Of a stretch of 64,000 nucleotides of DNA, positions 23,793-36,313 are shown in pieces. The notes under the pieces are model-generated. The model saw only the letters and a program-made list of their open reading frames with translations. It made no database searches and had not been told where the DNA came from. Position 1 is the first letter of the stretch. Each line of letters starts with the position of its first letter. The DNA comes from Zarea fungicola. Lineage: Eukaryota > Ascomycota > Sordariomycetes > Hypocreales > Cordycipitaceae. The stretch lies in NCBI GenBank assembly GCA_900169235.1, contig FWCC01000124.1:248001-312000 (forward strand). The letters are read 5' to 3'. A program made the translations under genes and the position numbers.

Positions 23793-24448
23793 TTCAATGC
23801 ATAACGTGGTATTGCCTTACGAAGAGATTTGAGTAGATTTAAACCATAGCTTGTGATACCGATGACTGCTCCGGCATGGTTGTGCTTCTGCTGCAACTGC
23901 TGCCTTGGGAGCAAACGACCAGTTCACGTACAGTGCGAATAGGAAAACCTGCCCCGCCACCGCCTGGTGTCGCCATGTGAGCTTGACAAGAGGGTGACCT
24001 ATCGGCAACTACCAGTCGACTCAAATAAAAGTTGAAAATCTAGCTCATTTAATTTACTCGAGTTAGGAAGAATGGAATATTATTACCGCATCTGTTGTAG
24101 TTGTAGGCGTGTAAGAAGAAGAGTAGTATGTACATATTTTAGTAGTGCGCACTTTACTGTACTGCCCCTCCACAGACTCCCCGCGACTTGTTTGGTGGGG
24201 CTCGAATTTTCACAACGCAACCTCTTCTGCCCAGGCATAAACAGCAGCCAGCCTTCAAAACCGAGTCACCACTCTGCTTGAAGGTCTTAGCTTCTTGGAA
24301 AAGTACTCATCACCGCTCAAAGAAACTTTGCTTGTGGCGTGTTCTACGACCTCTGACGAAACGATCGATTTTGTAGCCAGCAGAGCGAAACAAATTTCTC
24401 CCACCCCACCAGTCGAAACAAATACATATACAAACTCCCGGTACAGAC
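23793..24448. promoter_or_regulatory. Divergent promoter, Yrb30-like and SUP35
   Basis: 656 bases between outward start codons. Small frames on the minus strand (23817-24024) lie in the likely leader of the Yrb30-like gene and show no domain. The part next to SUP35 (24200-24448) is C-rich and is probably its leader. Confidence 0.55.
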
Positions 24449-26714
24449 ATGGCGGACCTCAACTCTTGGGAAGATGACCCTTCGGCTCAGGACGAGAACC
24501 TTTCGCGCCAGGCTCAACGCCAGCTCAATGTGAATGCGCCGAACCAGCCGCAACAGCAACAAGGTGGCGGATTCCAGCCTGGCATCGCTTCCTTCCAGCC
24601 CGGTGCAGCATCTTTCCAGCCTGGCGCAGCTTCTTTCACGCCCGGGCAGCAGTACGGTGGAGGCTATGGTCAACAATATCAGCAGCCGCAGCAGTACCAC
24701 CAGAAGGGAGGATACTACTCCCAGTACGGCCAAGGCCAAGGTCAAGGCGGACAGCAATGGAACCAGTACAACCAGCAGCAGGGCTATGGCGGCAACTACA
24801 GTCAAGGATACAACCAAGGGCAAGGTATGCAGTTCACTCTATGCTTACCGATTATTTCATAACTCACACACAAAGCAGGCTACCCACAATATGGCCAGGG
24901 CCAGCAGGCTCAGGCTCAGGCTCAGGCTCCAAGAGCACCAGCTGCTCAAACGACCACGGCAGCTGCCAGCGCACCCAAGCCTGCTGCTACGAAACCAGTA
25001 GGCGCAAAAGTTCTGAGCATTGGTGGCGACACGGCTGCCAAACCAAAGGCCAAGGTGCTCTCCATTGGCGGATCTCCTGCACCAGCAAAGACTGAAACTA
25101 AACCGGAGACCAAGACCGAGCCTAAGCCAGAGCCTTCCAACGAGCCTGACGCAGGCAAGAAAGCCGCCGCCGCAAAGGCCATCGAAAAGGCCGGAGAGAC
25201 AACTACCACCTCCAGCGGACGTACATCACCCACCCCCTCATCTGGTCGCTCAAGCCCATCTGGGCCCACCGAGAAGAAGGTTCAGCGCGAAGTCGACGCC
25301 GTTGTGAAGGAACAGACAGCTGATGTTGACGACGAGACTCTGAAGGAAATCTACGGCAAGGAGCACGTCAACATTATCTTCATTGGTCACGTTGATGCTG
25401 GTAAGTCTACTCTGGGCGGATCCATCCTCTATGCCACTGGTATGGTTGACGAGCGTACCATGGACAAGTACAAGAAGGAGGCCAAGGATCTTGGTCGTGA
25501 GACTTGGTACCTGTCGTGGGTCATGGATCTGACCAAGGAAGAGCGCTCCAAGGGTAAGACTGTTGAGGTTGGGCGTGGCTTTTTCGAGACGGAGAAGCGC
25601 AGATACAGTATTCTGGACGCACCTGGCCACAAGACCTATGTGCCCAACATGATTGGTGGTGCTTCTCAGGCTGATGTCGGCATTCTGGTCATCTCTTCCA
25701 GAAAGGGTGAATACGAAACCGGCTTTGAGCGTGGTGGTCAAACCCGAGAGCACGCCATGTTGGCCAAGACTCAGGGTGTCAACAAACTCATTGTCGTTAT
25801 CAACAAGATGGACGATCCTACAGTGCAGTGGTCGCATGACCGCTTTTTGGAATGCACAACCAAGCTCGCCCAGTTCTTGAAGGGTACCGGCTACAACCTC
25901 AAGAATGACGTCTTCTTCATGCCGGTGGCTGCTCAAACCAGCATGAACATTAAGGATCGTCTCCCCAAGGGCGTTGCACCCTGGTACGACGGGCCGTCTC
26001 TGTTGGAATATCTTGACGGCATGTCGGCACTGGAGCGCAAGGTCAATGCCCCCTTCATGATGCCTGTCAATGCCAAGTACAAAGATCTCGGAACCATGGT
26101 CGACGGCAAGATTGAGGCAGGTGTGATCAAGAAGGGCATGGGTCTTGTCATGATGCCCCGCAAGCAGAATGTAGAGACCTCTGCACTCTACGGAGAGCAG
26201 GAGGAGGAGGTTTCTCTGCTGCAGTGCGGTGACCAGGTTCGACTGCGTCTCAAGGGTATCGAAGAGGAAGATATTCTGCCCGGTTTCGTGCTGTGCTCCC
26301 CTAAGCGTCTTGTTCACTGCGTCAACGAGTTTGAGGCGCAAATCAGAATCCTCGACCTCAAGAGTATCTTGACGTCTGGTTTCAACTGCGTCCTGCACGT
26401 GCACTCTGCCATTGAAGAGGTGACATTCTCCGCCTTACTGCACAAGCTGCAGAAGGGCACCAACCGCAAGAGCAAATTGCCTCCCACCCACGCCAAGAAG
26501 GGTGATAGTATCATTGCTCGCATGCAAGTTATTGGAGGCGCTGGTGCCGTCTGCGTGGAGCGCTTTGAGGACTACCCCCAGATGGGTCGTTTCACTCTCC
26601 GTGACCAGGTAAATATGAGATGATTGCGAAAGCTGCCAGAACAAGACGCTAACAAGTTTACAGGGACAAACGATTGCCATTGGTAAGATTACAAAGCTGA
26701 TCCTGGAAGCTTAA
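24449..26714 (+). CDS. sup35: Sup35 / eRF3, translation termination GTPase
   Basis: GTPase partner of eRF1 in stop-codon termination in the cytosol. Three exons: 24449-24824, 24879-26608 and 26664-26714; 718 residues. The last exon adds only 16 residues (GQTIAIGKITKLILEA), the conserved end. Residues 1 to about 145 form a prion-like domain rich in Gln, Gly, Tyr and Asn, with three FQPG/FTPG repeats. A charged middle region contains AKVLSIGG twice and a long Lys/Glu/Pro/Thr stretch. The GTPase follows: G1 GHVDAGKST near 295, DAPGH near 372, NKMD near 434, then the EF1A-like barrels. Codon use in the GTPase part is strongly biased, giving long antisense shadow frames. The start sits before MADLNSWEDDP, usual for fungal Sup35. 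Confidence 0.97.
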
Positions 26715-29700
26715 ACGACGAGTATGAGGATGAGCATTGATATGATATACGGGATATAAATTGGACGAATACATGAGAAGGAGATGGGAACCAAGTCGAA
26801 AAGCATGAACATCAAGGGGTTGAGGCGGAATCGATGTTGCCGAGCTCAGCGCCGTAGTGGATAGACAATCTTACGGAGCTACATAGGCAACCAAGGGACG
26901 TTTTTTTTCAAGACCATACGATGAAACGGCAAATAGATGCTAGCCTATATGTGTTGAGCATTGTGTAACTTCTCAGAAGCACTTCAGACCGGGAGACCGG
27001 GGCATTAGAGCCGGAAGTCCGGAAGCGGGGCAAGAGGCCGGAGCCGGGCTGCATTTGCCGTGTTTTGGGGCAGTATCGTGAACGAGGCTGGGCCAAAAAA
27101 AAGAAAAAAAAAAGTAAACGGGGCCAATAGTTGAAAAAGCCAACAAGGAATATATACTGGTACGTCTCGAGACTGTAGGAAATATGTAATTTATTTGGCC
27201 TTGGGAGCCGTTCGGCAAAGGTACTGATAACAGGTGCAGCCGGGCCTGACCGGAACCAATACTGCTGACGATAACCTCAAGTAAACAAAACAGAGACATG
27301 TTTTGGGGCTAATGATTAAAAAATTATCAATCAAATACGAAACTAAAAATCAGCTGTATGGAGTCGACTGATGGTATGTAAAACTGCTTCGGAAGTATAC
27401 GGAGAAAGGGTTGGGCAGCAGAAAACCTATTTTCAAGACGCAAGTTGAGCATTGAATCCCGAAAGTGTCGTCTACGACGAAAATAAGCCGGGAGAGCCAG
27501 AGACGACCGCAGAAGCTTCTCCCTGCCGCGAACCGAAACCACCCCCCAAATAGTTCAATTGGTGCCTGGGAGGCTCTGCCAGAAAGCTGCTTCGTCAGTT
27601 GGTCAGGTAAGAGGGAGCGCATTACACTTATTTAGCGGGGTGGATTGTTAGTGGGCTGTCTGTGGACTGGAGTGGACAGCAGCGGGTTGTTTTTTAGTGG
27701 GAGTTTATGTACGTAGTCCCACGTTCTGCCAGGGGAGGGTGTGTGCCTTGATCAATTATTGATTGTATTTTATTTTTATTTATTTTTATTTTTTGATACA
27801 TGCAACGGCGTGGACGGGATGAGTAGGAGCGGTTTGCCCTCTGCTTTGGTCTGGCTCGGGAAGAAGAATTGACATGTGCAAGTGGCTGTGGGCCGGTAGC
27901 CGGGGTTTGGCGTATCAAAGACGTTGCCTGATTAGGTAGTGCGCGATGGGAAAGCGCAAACAAACTGATAGGAGATGATAGGGAAAAGTACGGTCTCAGC
28001 TATTGGTAAAGAAGGTCTGCAGAGTGCGACTTTGCAGGTTCAATTGATGCCATATGTATGTGCATGCCTCGGATCGGGAGGGAAAGGAGCGATCAAATTA
28101 GGCACTTGCTTTGGGGTGTGTGGGCAAGGACGACAAGGTGAGACAAGAACGGTTATCAAAGAGTGCAGTGACGGGTTGGGAGATAGGAAAGGAAAGTGGT
28201 GATGACCAAACTGTCGTGATAGGTAACGGAACGGGCAGAGAAGGGGTGTGCGGTGAAAGCATGGGAAAACGGTCGTTACAAACGGACTAGCCCGGTAATA
28301 GACGGTTTGTTACTAAAATTGATACACATGAACAAAACGCTAGACTCGGCAGTCGGTGAGAGTTTTGATATGGAGATGTGTGCATGTGTGCCTGATAGCC
28401 TGGCGTCGATGTGTGCAAGATTTGGTGTGGAAGAGATTGGGTTTTTTTGGTAGTCTCCATTCTGTGGCTAAGATTGAAAAGCTGGGGAATTGTATTAAGC
28501 TTCGACGACAAATGAAAAGGGCCGTAATATGCATGTTCGCAAGACCTTTGGGTTTTCAGTTCATAATACATAATCACTGGGATGGATTGCGGAGTGTATT
28601 GGCTTATCCGGTCTTGATCAGTACATTTTGGGCAGACTAAGCCTTGACTGCCCGAATCCAGAGTGTGCAAAGGTTAGGTTGACTTGCATGTGTATGCAAT
28701 AGCGATGCGCGGATGTTCCCTGCCGAGACTTTCTGTAACGAGCCAGCTGCATATCTTACAGGATATCAAGACTTGCAGCAGGGTCTATATCTGGAATGGA
28801 GTGTAAGTGGCAAAAATGCAATGTGACTCTAAGAGCTGAAATGTACGACTTGGACGCTGTACACCCCGAAAAAAAAAAGCTCAAAAGTCTATCTAAGCAT
28901 CGAAGAAGGTACAAATAAGAGGTGAACAACACATTACCTTTTGCATAATAAACGCCACCACAGCTCAGAAGCACGTCCTTGTGATGCCATTCCATGGCCG
29001 GGTGTGGCGTTGGTTGGGTAACGCAACCCTGGGTTTGTGCGGCCGCGCCAATTGCAACAAGACAAGTCATTCACAAGAACGCGCCTCGTAGAATAAAAAG
29101 GGGTCAAGGGGTGGCAAAAGCAACGAAGAAAGTAAATTTTAGTGGCAGAAGTGAGAAAAGAGCGTGGCGTGCACACATCTTGTCGGGTAGGCAGTGGCAC
29201 ATGCTTAACAAATTGTCTATGCTTACACTAACATCAATGGCCTAGCAAATAAATAGGTGAATGTGGTGGGAAGTTACGAGGCTGAAGCCGCACAGCAGCG
29301 GCTTAGTCGGAGGACTTATACGGAATAAAGCCGTGAAAAGAAAAAGGAATACATGCACACAAGAACATCAAGTCTTGGAACCGTTTTACATGGTAGACAC
29401 ACGCCCCGTTACATATCCTCGTTTTTACGAAGTTTTTTTGCTGTGGATTTTCATTTTATTTTATTTTTATTTTCACTACATGGCACGCAGGGCCAAGATG
29501 ATGAAAACGTCTGAATCATCAGTCCGGGCAAAGCCGGAACCAAGAGGTGCTCCGTATAAGTTACTTTTCAAAAAGCCCCCATGACACCCCGCAAAAGTAT
29601 TACAGGCGCGCGAGTGACGGGTAACCAGTACGGCATCGGTTAATTCGGTGAAACCTGTATCAGATATTCTGGGTATTTTCTGTTCTCTTCGATCACGGCA

Positions 29701-31687
29701 AAAGTGAGCCGAGACGGGACGGAACAGCAAGGAGTTGACTTAGTGTCTCCCCATGTTTCATTCTCTTCCTGTTACCTGATGCAATGATGCCGAGGCACCA
29801 AGTATACCAGTAGAAGCAAGTACAAAATCTGCTGCACTGGACCTGTAAAGCACCTGTAGCCGGCGCAAGCCGTGGGGTTGCAGTTGCATTGCAGACTGTT
29901 CAAATCGGTCAGAAACTCCCTACCCACTCCCAGCCAATGAGTTTACCGGCAATTAGCGCTAGCACCGTTAATCACAGTTGAAGCTGCATCATTGATATAT
30001 ATTTTTTACTTGCCTGTTCCATTTCTCGTGAAAACTCGGAACGGTAGCGTGGCAATTGAGCCGCAAAGACGGATCCCCAGTCACGTACATACCCAGTGGG
30101 TAGTCGAGTTACAGGGGGGGAGGGGGCGTGTGCAGGCGCTGAGTTTCTAGCGCTGGTCCGCCCTGGAAGAGCTTGGCTTTGCGGGGAGCACCAATGGATG
30201 CAGAGTGGGATGAGTGAGCTTAGTTTTAGCGCAGCTCCAGTGGGCTGCTCACTGAGCCACTCACTGGGCCACCCACTGTGCATTGCTGGACTAGGGTGCA
30301 ACGGCGCTGTAGCATTTCAGGCTAGGGCGGGCTTCTTGTAAGTTGTCCAGATGCCCGCAAAGTCCCGTGAAAGTTGCTGTAGAATTTTCGTTCAAGTTTG
30401 GCAAGATACATGTACCTTGTTCCATTCCTGCACGCACTGATTCGGTTTTGAAAGTTGTCATTTTACAACTCATAGCCTTGTAAAATCTTTTTGACCATGT
30501 GCGTGCCCAAGAATAGGCAGCTCGGTGGCTTAGACCCCACGGCGGGCTCGTCTAGCGGGCGCCACTTGGGCAGCGGGTTGACGGCCCCAGACTTTTTCTT
30601 CTTCATTCCTTGCAGCAGGTAATAATAATGGTTGTAGGCAATTTTTTTTGTTTTTGGCAATGTTTTGTTTTATTTTATTTTACATAGTGTAGCGGTCAGG
30701 TGGACTACAGGCATTTAAAACGGGACCCATTAAAAATAACTTTTGCCACTGGTTATGCCTGGACAGCGCCATTGTCTTTACTTGCAAAGTGATTGGTGCG
30801 ACGGCAACACCTCCATGTATGCACACATTATAATGTGTTGTTGAATAACACAAAGGACTCCTGTGATGTATTTTCTTTTTATTTTCTTTTCTCAGTTTTT
30901 AATGAAAATTCATATATCTTGTCTTCTTTTTTATACCTTGTTGAAAGGAGTATGAATCGGACTTTGGGCTGAAATTGGGTGCATATTGGTAGGTGCCTCG
31001 ACTCGCCCCTGTAATTATTGCCTTGCCAAATCTTATGGTCAAGTTCCAGAATTTGCAGGGGTGCCTACATGAGATTCTCTTCCAATCTCCTGCACATTTT
31101 TCTCCCTCTTCATTTTTTTTTTGAAATTTTTGGCATTTATTATTCGACGCCAAAAAGTCTGCATTGCACGAAACAAAGTGCATATGCGAATGTGGAACCC
31201 GCGGCCGCCCACCCCGGAGTCCAAGCTCGGGTTCGGCGCCCATCATCTGACGAAAAGAGAAATCCAGACCTGGGTCTGGGCACGGCTAACGTTTTCGTCT
31301 TGCGTTGTGCCAGCCATTGCAATTTGCTTTTTGGGTCCCCTCGTGACGATTTGACCGGGGATTAAAAGACGAGACGTACGAATGCAAGGTTGTTATTATC
31401 GTATTCCCATGTTGGTCCTTCGTTCTATTACCCCCTTCCTTTCCCCGTCCGTCGCTTAGTTAGATCGGTGGTCCGACTCGGAGCTCACGATGACTACATT
31501 TCCAGCGTACTCTTTTTGCCCACCCAAAATGTGGCGGCCTCGTGGATGGTACAAACATTACAGCTGTTGCTTCAGCCACTCTTGGCAGATACAAGGGTCG
31601 AAAATGGACTGCATTAAACAATAAATTCGACAAAATTTGATGGCACGAATAAAAATGTAAGAAAAATGAATGTTCTTTAATCTGCGC
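26715..31687. other. Gene-poor region downstream of SUP35
   Basis: Apart from the SUP35 3' end, I see no supported gene. Frames are short and overlap on both strands. Sequence alternates between AT-rich parts (for example 27760-27800 and 30600-30950) and mixed parts. No tRNA, rRNA or transposase could be recognised. A non-coding RNA cannot be excluded. Confidence 0.5.
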
Positions 31688-32560
31688 TTAACCCGCAATG
31701 GACGTGGGCAAGGGTACTGTTGATTTTGGATCGTCAATCAACACATCGTCTCGTAGAACGATCTTTACACAGTCAACCAGCTTCTTCGCCACTAGAACAT
31801 AGTCACAGCTCTTTCCAGTCGTATTATCTTGAATATACTCTATCGCGAACCATCTTGCCGCTGCATCAATTAGAATGTGTAATCGAGCAGCTGCTTCCAA
31901 CCCCAAGACATGTTAAACCTGGCCCTCGACCATATTCTCGTTCATCTGTCCTTGCTGCATGCCGTTGCGCAACAATGACCTCTTCAGTTGACCTAATTAC
32001 ATCAGACGAAGCTCATGTAGGGTACGGTGTATTCTCGATATGGGTGTCAACTAGCCACAGCTGTCACGGTTTAGTTACCCGCTTATTCATTCCCACCACC
32101 ACACCAGCCACTAGGCGATCGATCGAGACAACTACGGTGAGGACAGCAACTTGCTGTCGTACTGTTTGATACGCAGCTATACTTACACTGGTATCTGCAT
32201 ACAAGTTTGTAATCCAACTGCCAAAAAGAGCAACTTCCTTTTAGTTTACTCCATGTCCTTTTGTCTCAGCGTCAAACTCCACACAGCCCTGTCTCATCCA
32301 GCTGCTTTCAGTGAGTTGTGTCCTATTTGCCATCAGCTTCATCACTGTGCAACTGTTACGCAAAGACTTCAAATCGAAGACAGTATCAGGATAAAATCCA
32401 CACAACTTGCTTGCTTGCTTGGTACATGACATGTCCTTCCGGGAAATCAACGTAAAACTCGAGAGTCCTTCAAACATCAAGGCCCATTTACGAGCCTCGA
32501 CTGCTCTCATTGAGAGTCTGGCCCAACCTCTTGTTCCGGTATAATATCGTGGCCCCCCCG
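31688..32560 (-). pseudogene. Possible unrecognised or decayed gene
   Basis: Three protein-like open stretches follow one another on the minus strand. About 32560-32241 contains AVEARKWALMFEGLSSFTLI. About 32242-32065 contains EVALFGSWITNLYADTS and a hydrophobic stretch. 31906-31688 contains ARLHILIDAAARWFAIEYIQ and ends at a stop followed by AT-rich sequence. Composition looks natural, unlike other frames in this spacer. In-frame stops separate the blocks. A GTAAGT sits at about 32187, but I could not build a convincing set of introns. It may be a real multi-exon gene, a relic, or chance. I recognise no family. Confidence 0.25.
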
Positions 32561-33498
32561 GCGCCTTGTTCTTTGGCGCCAGTCACAGCCCCAGTCCCCG
32601 CGTAACTAGGGTCAATTTTACTCCACAAAGCAGGACAGGCAGCTTATTTTTCTAATTCCCCCTTCCGCCTCCGGTAGCTGCCATTTACACTGGAATTCCC
32701 GGAACACATTCGAAAACAGCATCACGTTGCTGCTTTCCGAGTCTGATTTGCCCGGCTTACAATTTTATTTCATTGCCGTTTTTCTCTTGTTCCGCTTCTC
32801 GGAGTATCGGTGGCCAAGTCTCAATTTTCAAATTCTTTTAAATGCTTCGTCTTGCCCCTGATATTTATCGTAGACCTTTTCCTTTTCTTCCTCCCACTCT
32901 CACATAGAGACCCCCAGTTGCGATCCAGTTGCTCCTCCGTCTCACAGCCACGACACACCCCCTTCAACTTTTACGCAATACAAACTTTTCTTTGTGGCAC
33001 TAGTTCAACCAAGCTACCTGGCAACAACCAAACAAAAACTTCATACACCCACCGCACATCATAGGACTTTTTTTTTTTTTTTTTTGCTCTATTCACCCCC
33101 AGTCAAATCTCCCGACCGATTCCACAGCTGGTGGACCGAGCCTTGCAACTCGTTCGAATACGTCCCGGAACTGAAGCCCAAATTTCTCTTCCACCCTTCC
33201 TCCATCCATCCCTCTTCCCCTCCGTCCAACTCGGTCCTCCGTACCTGTCCCGTACCGTTTCAACCTGATCGTTTGCATAATTCTGCACACGCCCCCCCAC
33301 CGCTTCCTCAATTGTCCACCCTTGCCCCTGCGGCCCAATCACTTGGTCCCATTATCCACACCCCCCCGCTTGACTTGCCCCGGCTCAAGACGTTTGTTCC
33401 CAAGCAGCTGAAGATCCAAGCAATTGCTCCGTCACGACAAGAAGAAAACTCAAAAGTAGTCCGTGTGGAGGCCCGTTCCCGAAACTACTTTAATAGCC
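32561..33498 (+). promoter_or_regulatory. Pyrimidine-rich promoter and leader of PEP carboxykinase
   Basis: The plus strand from about 32640 to 33490 is strongly C/T-rich, with a T18 run at 33068-33085 about 415 bases before the start codon. Long CT tracts before the start are typical of highly expressed fungal genes. Carbon-source control is expected for this gene in fungi, but I found no clear CCG-N7-CCG (AcuK/AcuM-type) site by eye. Confidence 0.55.
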
Positions 33499-36313
33499 AT
33501 GGACCCCGTCATCAGAACTGCTTCTCCCTATCCTGATCCAACCATCAAAGGCCCTCGATCTGTTCTTCAAGCTCGCCGTCCGGATTTGCGCAGGAGTACG
33601 TTACTACCTTCCTTCCATTCACATGGCAATTGCACATACTCTGCCATCTTCATTCTTTCCCTCCCATCCTCCCACATACTAACGACTCTGTGTAGTGATT
33701 TCCAACAGTGTTAACAAGACTTCCCTCCACCCCGGTGGTGTTCAGTATGTCTTGGTCTCATCTCATCACGCATTTCTATCCCAGTCACTAACATAAACTC
33801 AGGCCTCACCGCGAGCACACCGAGCTTGAGGAGGAGCTTCACGAGACCGCTCACATTGATTATGACCATGTCGCTATTGTAAGTGGTGTCAACCAATCAT
33901 AACTTCAACATCTTATACAATCAATTGCTTACATTGCCACTGCAGATTCACAACCCTTCCGTCGCCGCTCTTTACGAAGATGCACTTGTACGTTCCACGG
34001 CAGGCCCAGACCGGGCCGCAGCACCCGCCCATTGTACTCAGCTTTTGTGCCACGTACACATAAAACTAACTTGCCACTCAAGGTTTACGAGACTGGCTCC
34101 GCCATCACCGACTCGGGTGCTCTGACTGCCTACTCTGGCGCCAAGACTGGCCGCTCTCCTCTCGACAAGCGAATTGTCCTCGAGGACTCCTCAAAAGACG
34201 ACATCTGGTGGGGACCCGTCAACAAGCCCATGACTCCCGAAGTAAGTTTTTTTTATTTTACTGCATGCGATTTCTTTCCTTCTTCACTTCTGCGTCTTGA
34301 GGCGTGGCACGCGACATCTTGGTGGTCTGTTTTAGGCTGCATACAGTCTAGCTGAAATGGGTCAATGCGGGCGGCGGTGCAGCTCAATGGACTGCATTCT
34401 GCTTTTGCAGCGACGTTGATTAGCCAGGGCTGAGCCAATGTAGCCGCGCAGTGTTGCTGCGGGCTGGGGTGTCGCTGCCTATCTATTTTTGCCTCTTCGT
34501 ACCTTTTTTTTTCCTTGCCTTGTTTGCATCCCGGACGCTGCCGTCCAGGCTATGATGCAACCCCGCATCGGATAGCGCATGTGACAAGCCTGGAGCTTTT
34601 TTCCCCTGCTAGGCTGTGGTGGTGGCTCTCTCCGGCTGGTTGCGAGTTTCTACTCTTTTTGCCTAAGTTGTGGTCCAGAGCTTTTCCGCACTCGTCACTG
34701 GCGTTGCCCCGCAGAACCGAAACAGCCGAGTATAAGCGGAGCGCGGCTTGTCCTCGTGCCCTCTCGTGGCAGCTGCTCTTCCGACTCGTCCCGGCTGGTT
34801 CGTCCTTTCTTCCCCCGGCCCCACTCTTGTTTTTCGACCAATGGGCACGCTCTCATTAGCCAAGTTGGCAGTTGCCGAATTAGGAAGTCGTGGTTGCTTC
34901 ATTTCTCATGATTCTCATTTTATCTATCAGATCTTTCCATCAGATACCAGCTGCTAACAAAATGACCAGGTCTGGAAGATTAACCGCGAGCGCGCTGTCG
35001 ACTACCTCAACACCCGCAATCGCATTTATGTCGTCGATGGTTATGCCGGCTGGGACGAGAAGTACCGCATCAAGGTCCGCGTCATCTGCGCCCGTGCCTA
35101 CCATGCCCTCTTCATGCGCAACATGTTGATCCGTCCTCCCCGTGAGGAGCTGGAGGGATTCCACCCCGACTACACAATCTACAACGCTGGTACTTTCCCC
35201 GCCAACCGTTTCACTGAGGGTATGACCTCTGCCACCTCCGTCGCCATCAACTTTGCCGCCAAGGAGATGGTTATCCTCGGTACCGAGTACGCCGGTGAGA
35301 TGAAGAAGGGTGTCTTCACCGTTCTCTTCTACGAAATGCCCATCAAGCACAACGTCCTCACTCTGCACTCCTCCGCCAACGAGGGCAAGAACGGCGACGT
35401 CACCCTCTTCTTCGGTCTGTCTGGCACCGGCAAGACCACACTGTCTGCCGACCCCAACCGTGCCCTGATCGGTGACGATGAGCACTGCTGGAGCGACAAC
35501 GGTGTCTTCAACATTGAAGGTGGCTGCTACGCCAAGTGCATTGGCCTCTCCGCTGAGAAGGAGCCCGATATCTATGGCGCCATCCGCTACGGTTCCGTCC
35601 TCGAGAACGTCGTCTTCGACCCCAACACCCGTGCCGTCGACTACGATGATAACACTCTCACCGAAAACACCCGCTGCGCCTACCCCATCGAGTACATTGC
35701 CAACGCCAAGATTCCTTGCCTGTCGCCCAACATGCCCACCAACATTATCCTCCTCACCTGCGACGCGCGCGGTGTCCTTCCTCCCATCTCCAAGCTGGAC
35801 CGCAACCAGACCATGTTCCACTTCATCTCTGGTTACACCTCCAAGATGGCTGGCACTGAGGACGGTGTCGAGGAGCCCCAGGCCACCTTCTCGTCCTGCT
35901 TTGCTCAGCCCTTCCTGGCTCTGCACCCCATGCGCTACGCCAAGATGTTGGCTGACCGCATCGAGGCCAACAACGCCAACGCTTGGCTCCTCAACACCGG
36001 TTGGGTCGGTGCCGGTTTCTCCCAGGGTGGCAAGCGCTGCCCCCTCAAGTACACCCGTGCCATTCTCGATGCTATCCACAGCGGTGAGCTCGCCAACGTC
36101 CAGTACGAGAACTACGACATCTTCAACCTGCAGGTCCCTACCAGCTGCCCCAACGTTCCCGATGACATGCTCAACCCCAAGAAGGCCTGGACCGCCGGTG
36201 CCGAGAGCTTCGAGGCCGAGGTCAAGAAGCTTGGTGGTCTCTTCAACGAAAACTTCAAGAAGTACGCGAGCGAGGCTACCCCCGACGTCATCAAGGCTGG
36301 ACCCTCGGTCTAA
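33499..36313 (+). CDS. pck1: Phosphoenolpyruvate carboxykinase (ATP)
   Basis: Cytosolic enzyme converting oxaloacetate and ATP to phosphoenolpyruvate, the committed step of gluconeogenesis. Six exons: 33499-33595, 33696-33744, 33803-33878, 33946-33987, 34083-34241 and 34970-36313; 588 residues. All junctions keep the family sequence continuous, including [12 protein letters not shown] across introns 1 and 2 and YEDALVYETGSA across intron 4. The P-loop is [11 protein letters not shown] at about 289. [12 protein letters not shown] and [20 protein letters not shown] are family blocks. The N-terminal 40 residues are variable. Introns 1-4 are 58-100 bp, but intron 5 is 728 bp, which is exceptional here. 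Exon 6 has very strong codon bias (C at third positions), implying high expression. The ATG at 33499 is the first in frame with good context. Confidence 0.97.
34242..34969 (+). other. Unusually long intron 5 of PEP carboxykinase
   Basis: The donor GTAAGT follows MTPE; the acceptor AATGACCAG, with branch site GCTAAC about 15 bases upstream, precedes VWKINRERA. The 728 bases between carry stops and are partly GC-rich (about 34360-34860), with a CCAAT element at 34839-34843. No snoRNA C/D pair was found by eye. Confidence 0.9.

Noticed and set aside
23839..24024. Small minus-strand frame with a Gly-rich start upstream of the Yrb30-like gene
   Set aside because: Overlaps another frame in the probable leader and shows no conserved feature.
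25250..26404. 384-codon open frame antisense to SUP35
   Set aside because: Mirror of strongly biased codons in the GTPase exon; no domain and poor composition (His/Leu/Val-rich).
27060..27120. GCAGTATCGTGAACGAGGC, considered as a U4 snRNA start
   Set aside because: Only a ten-base match to the U4 5' end; the expected following stem and Sm site are missing.
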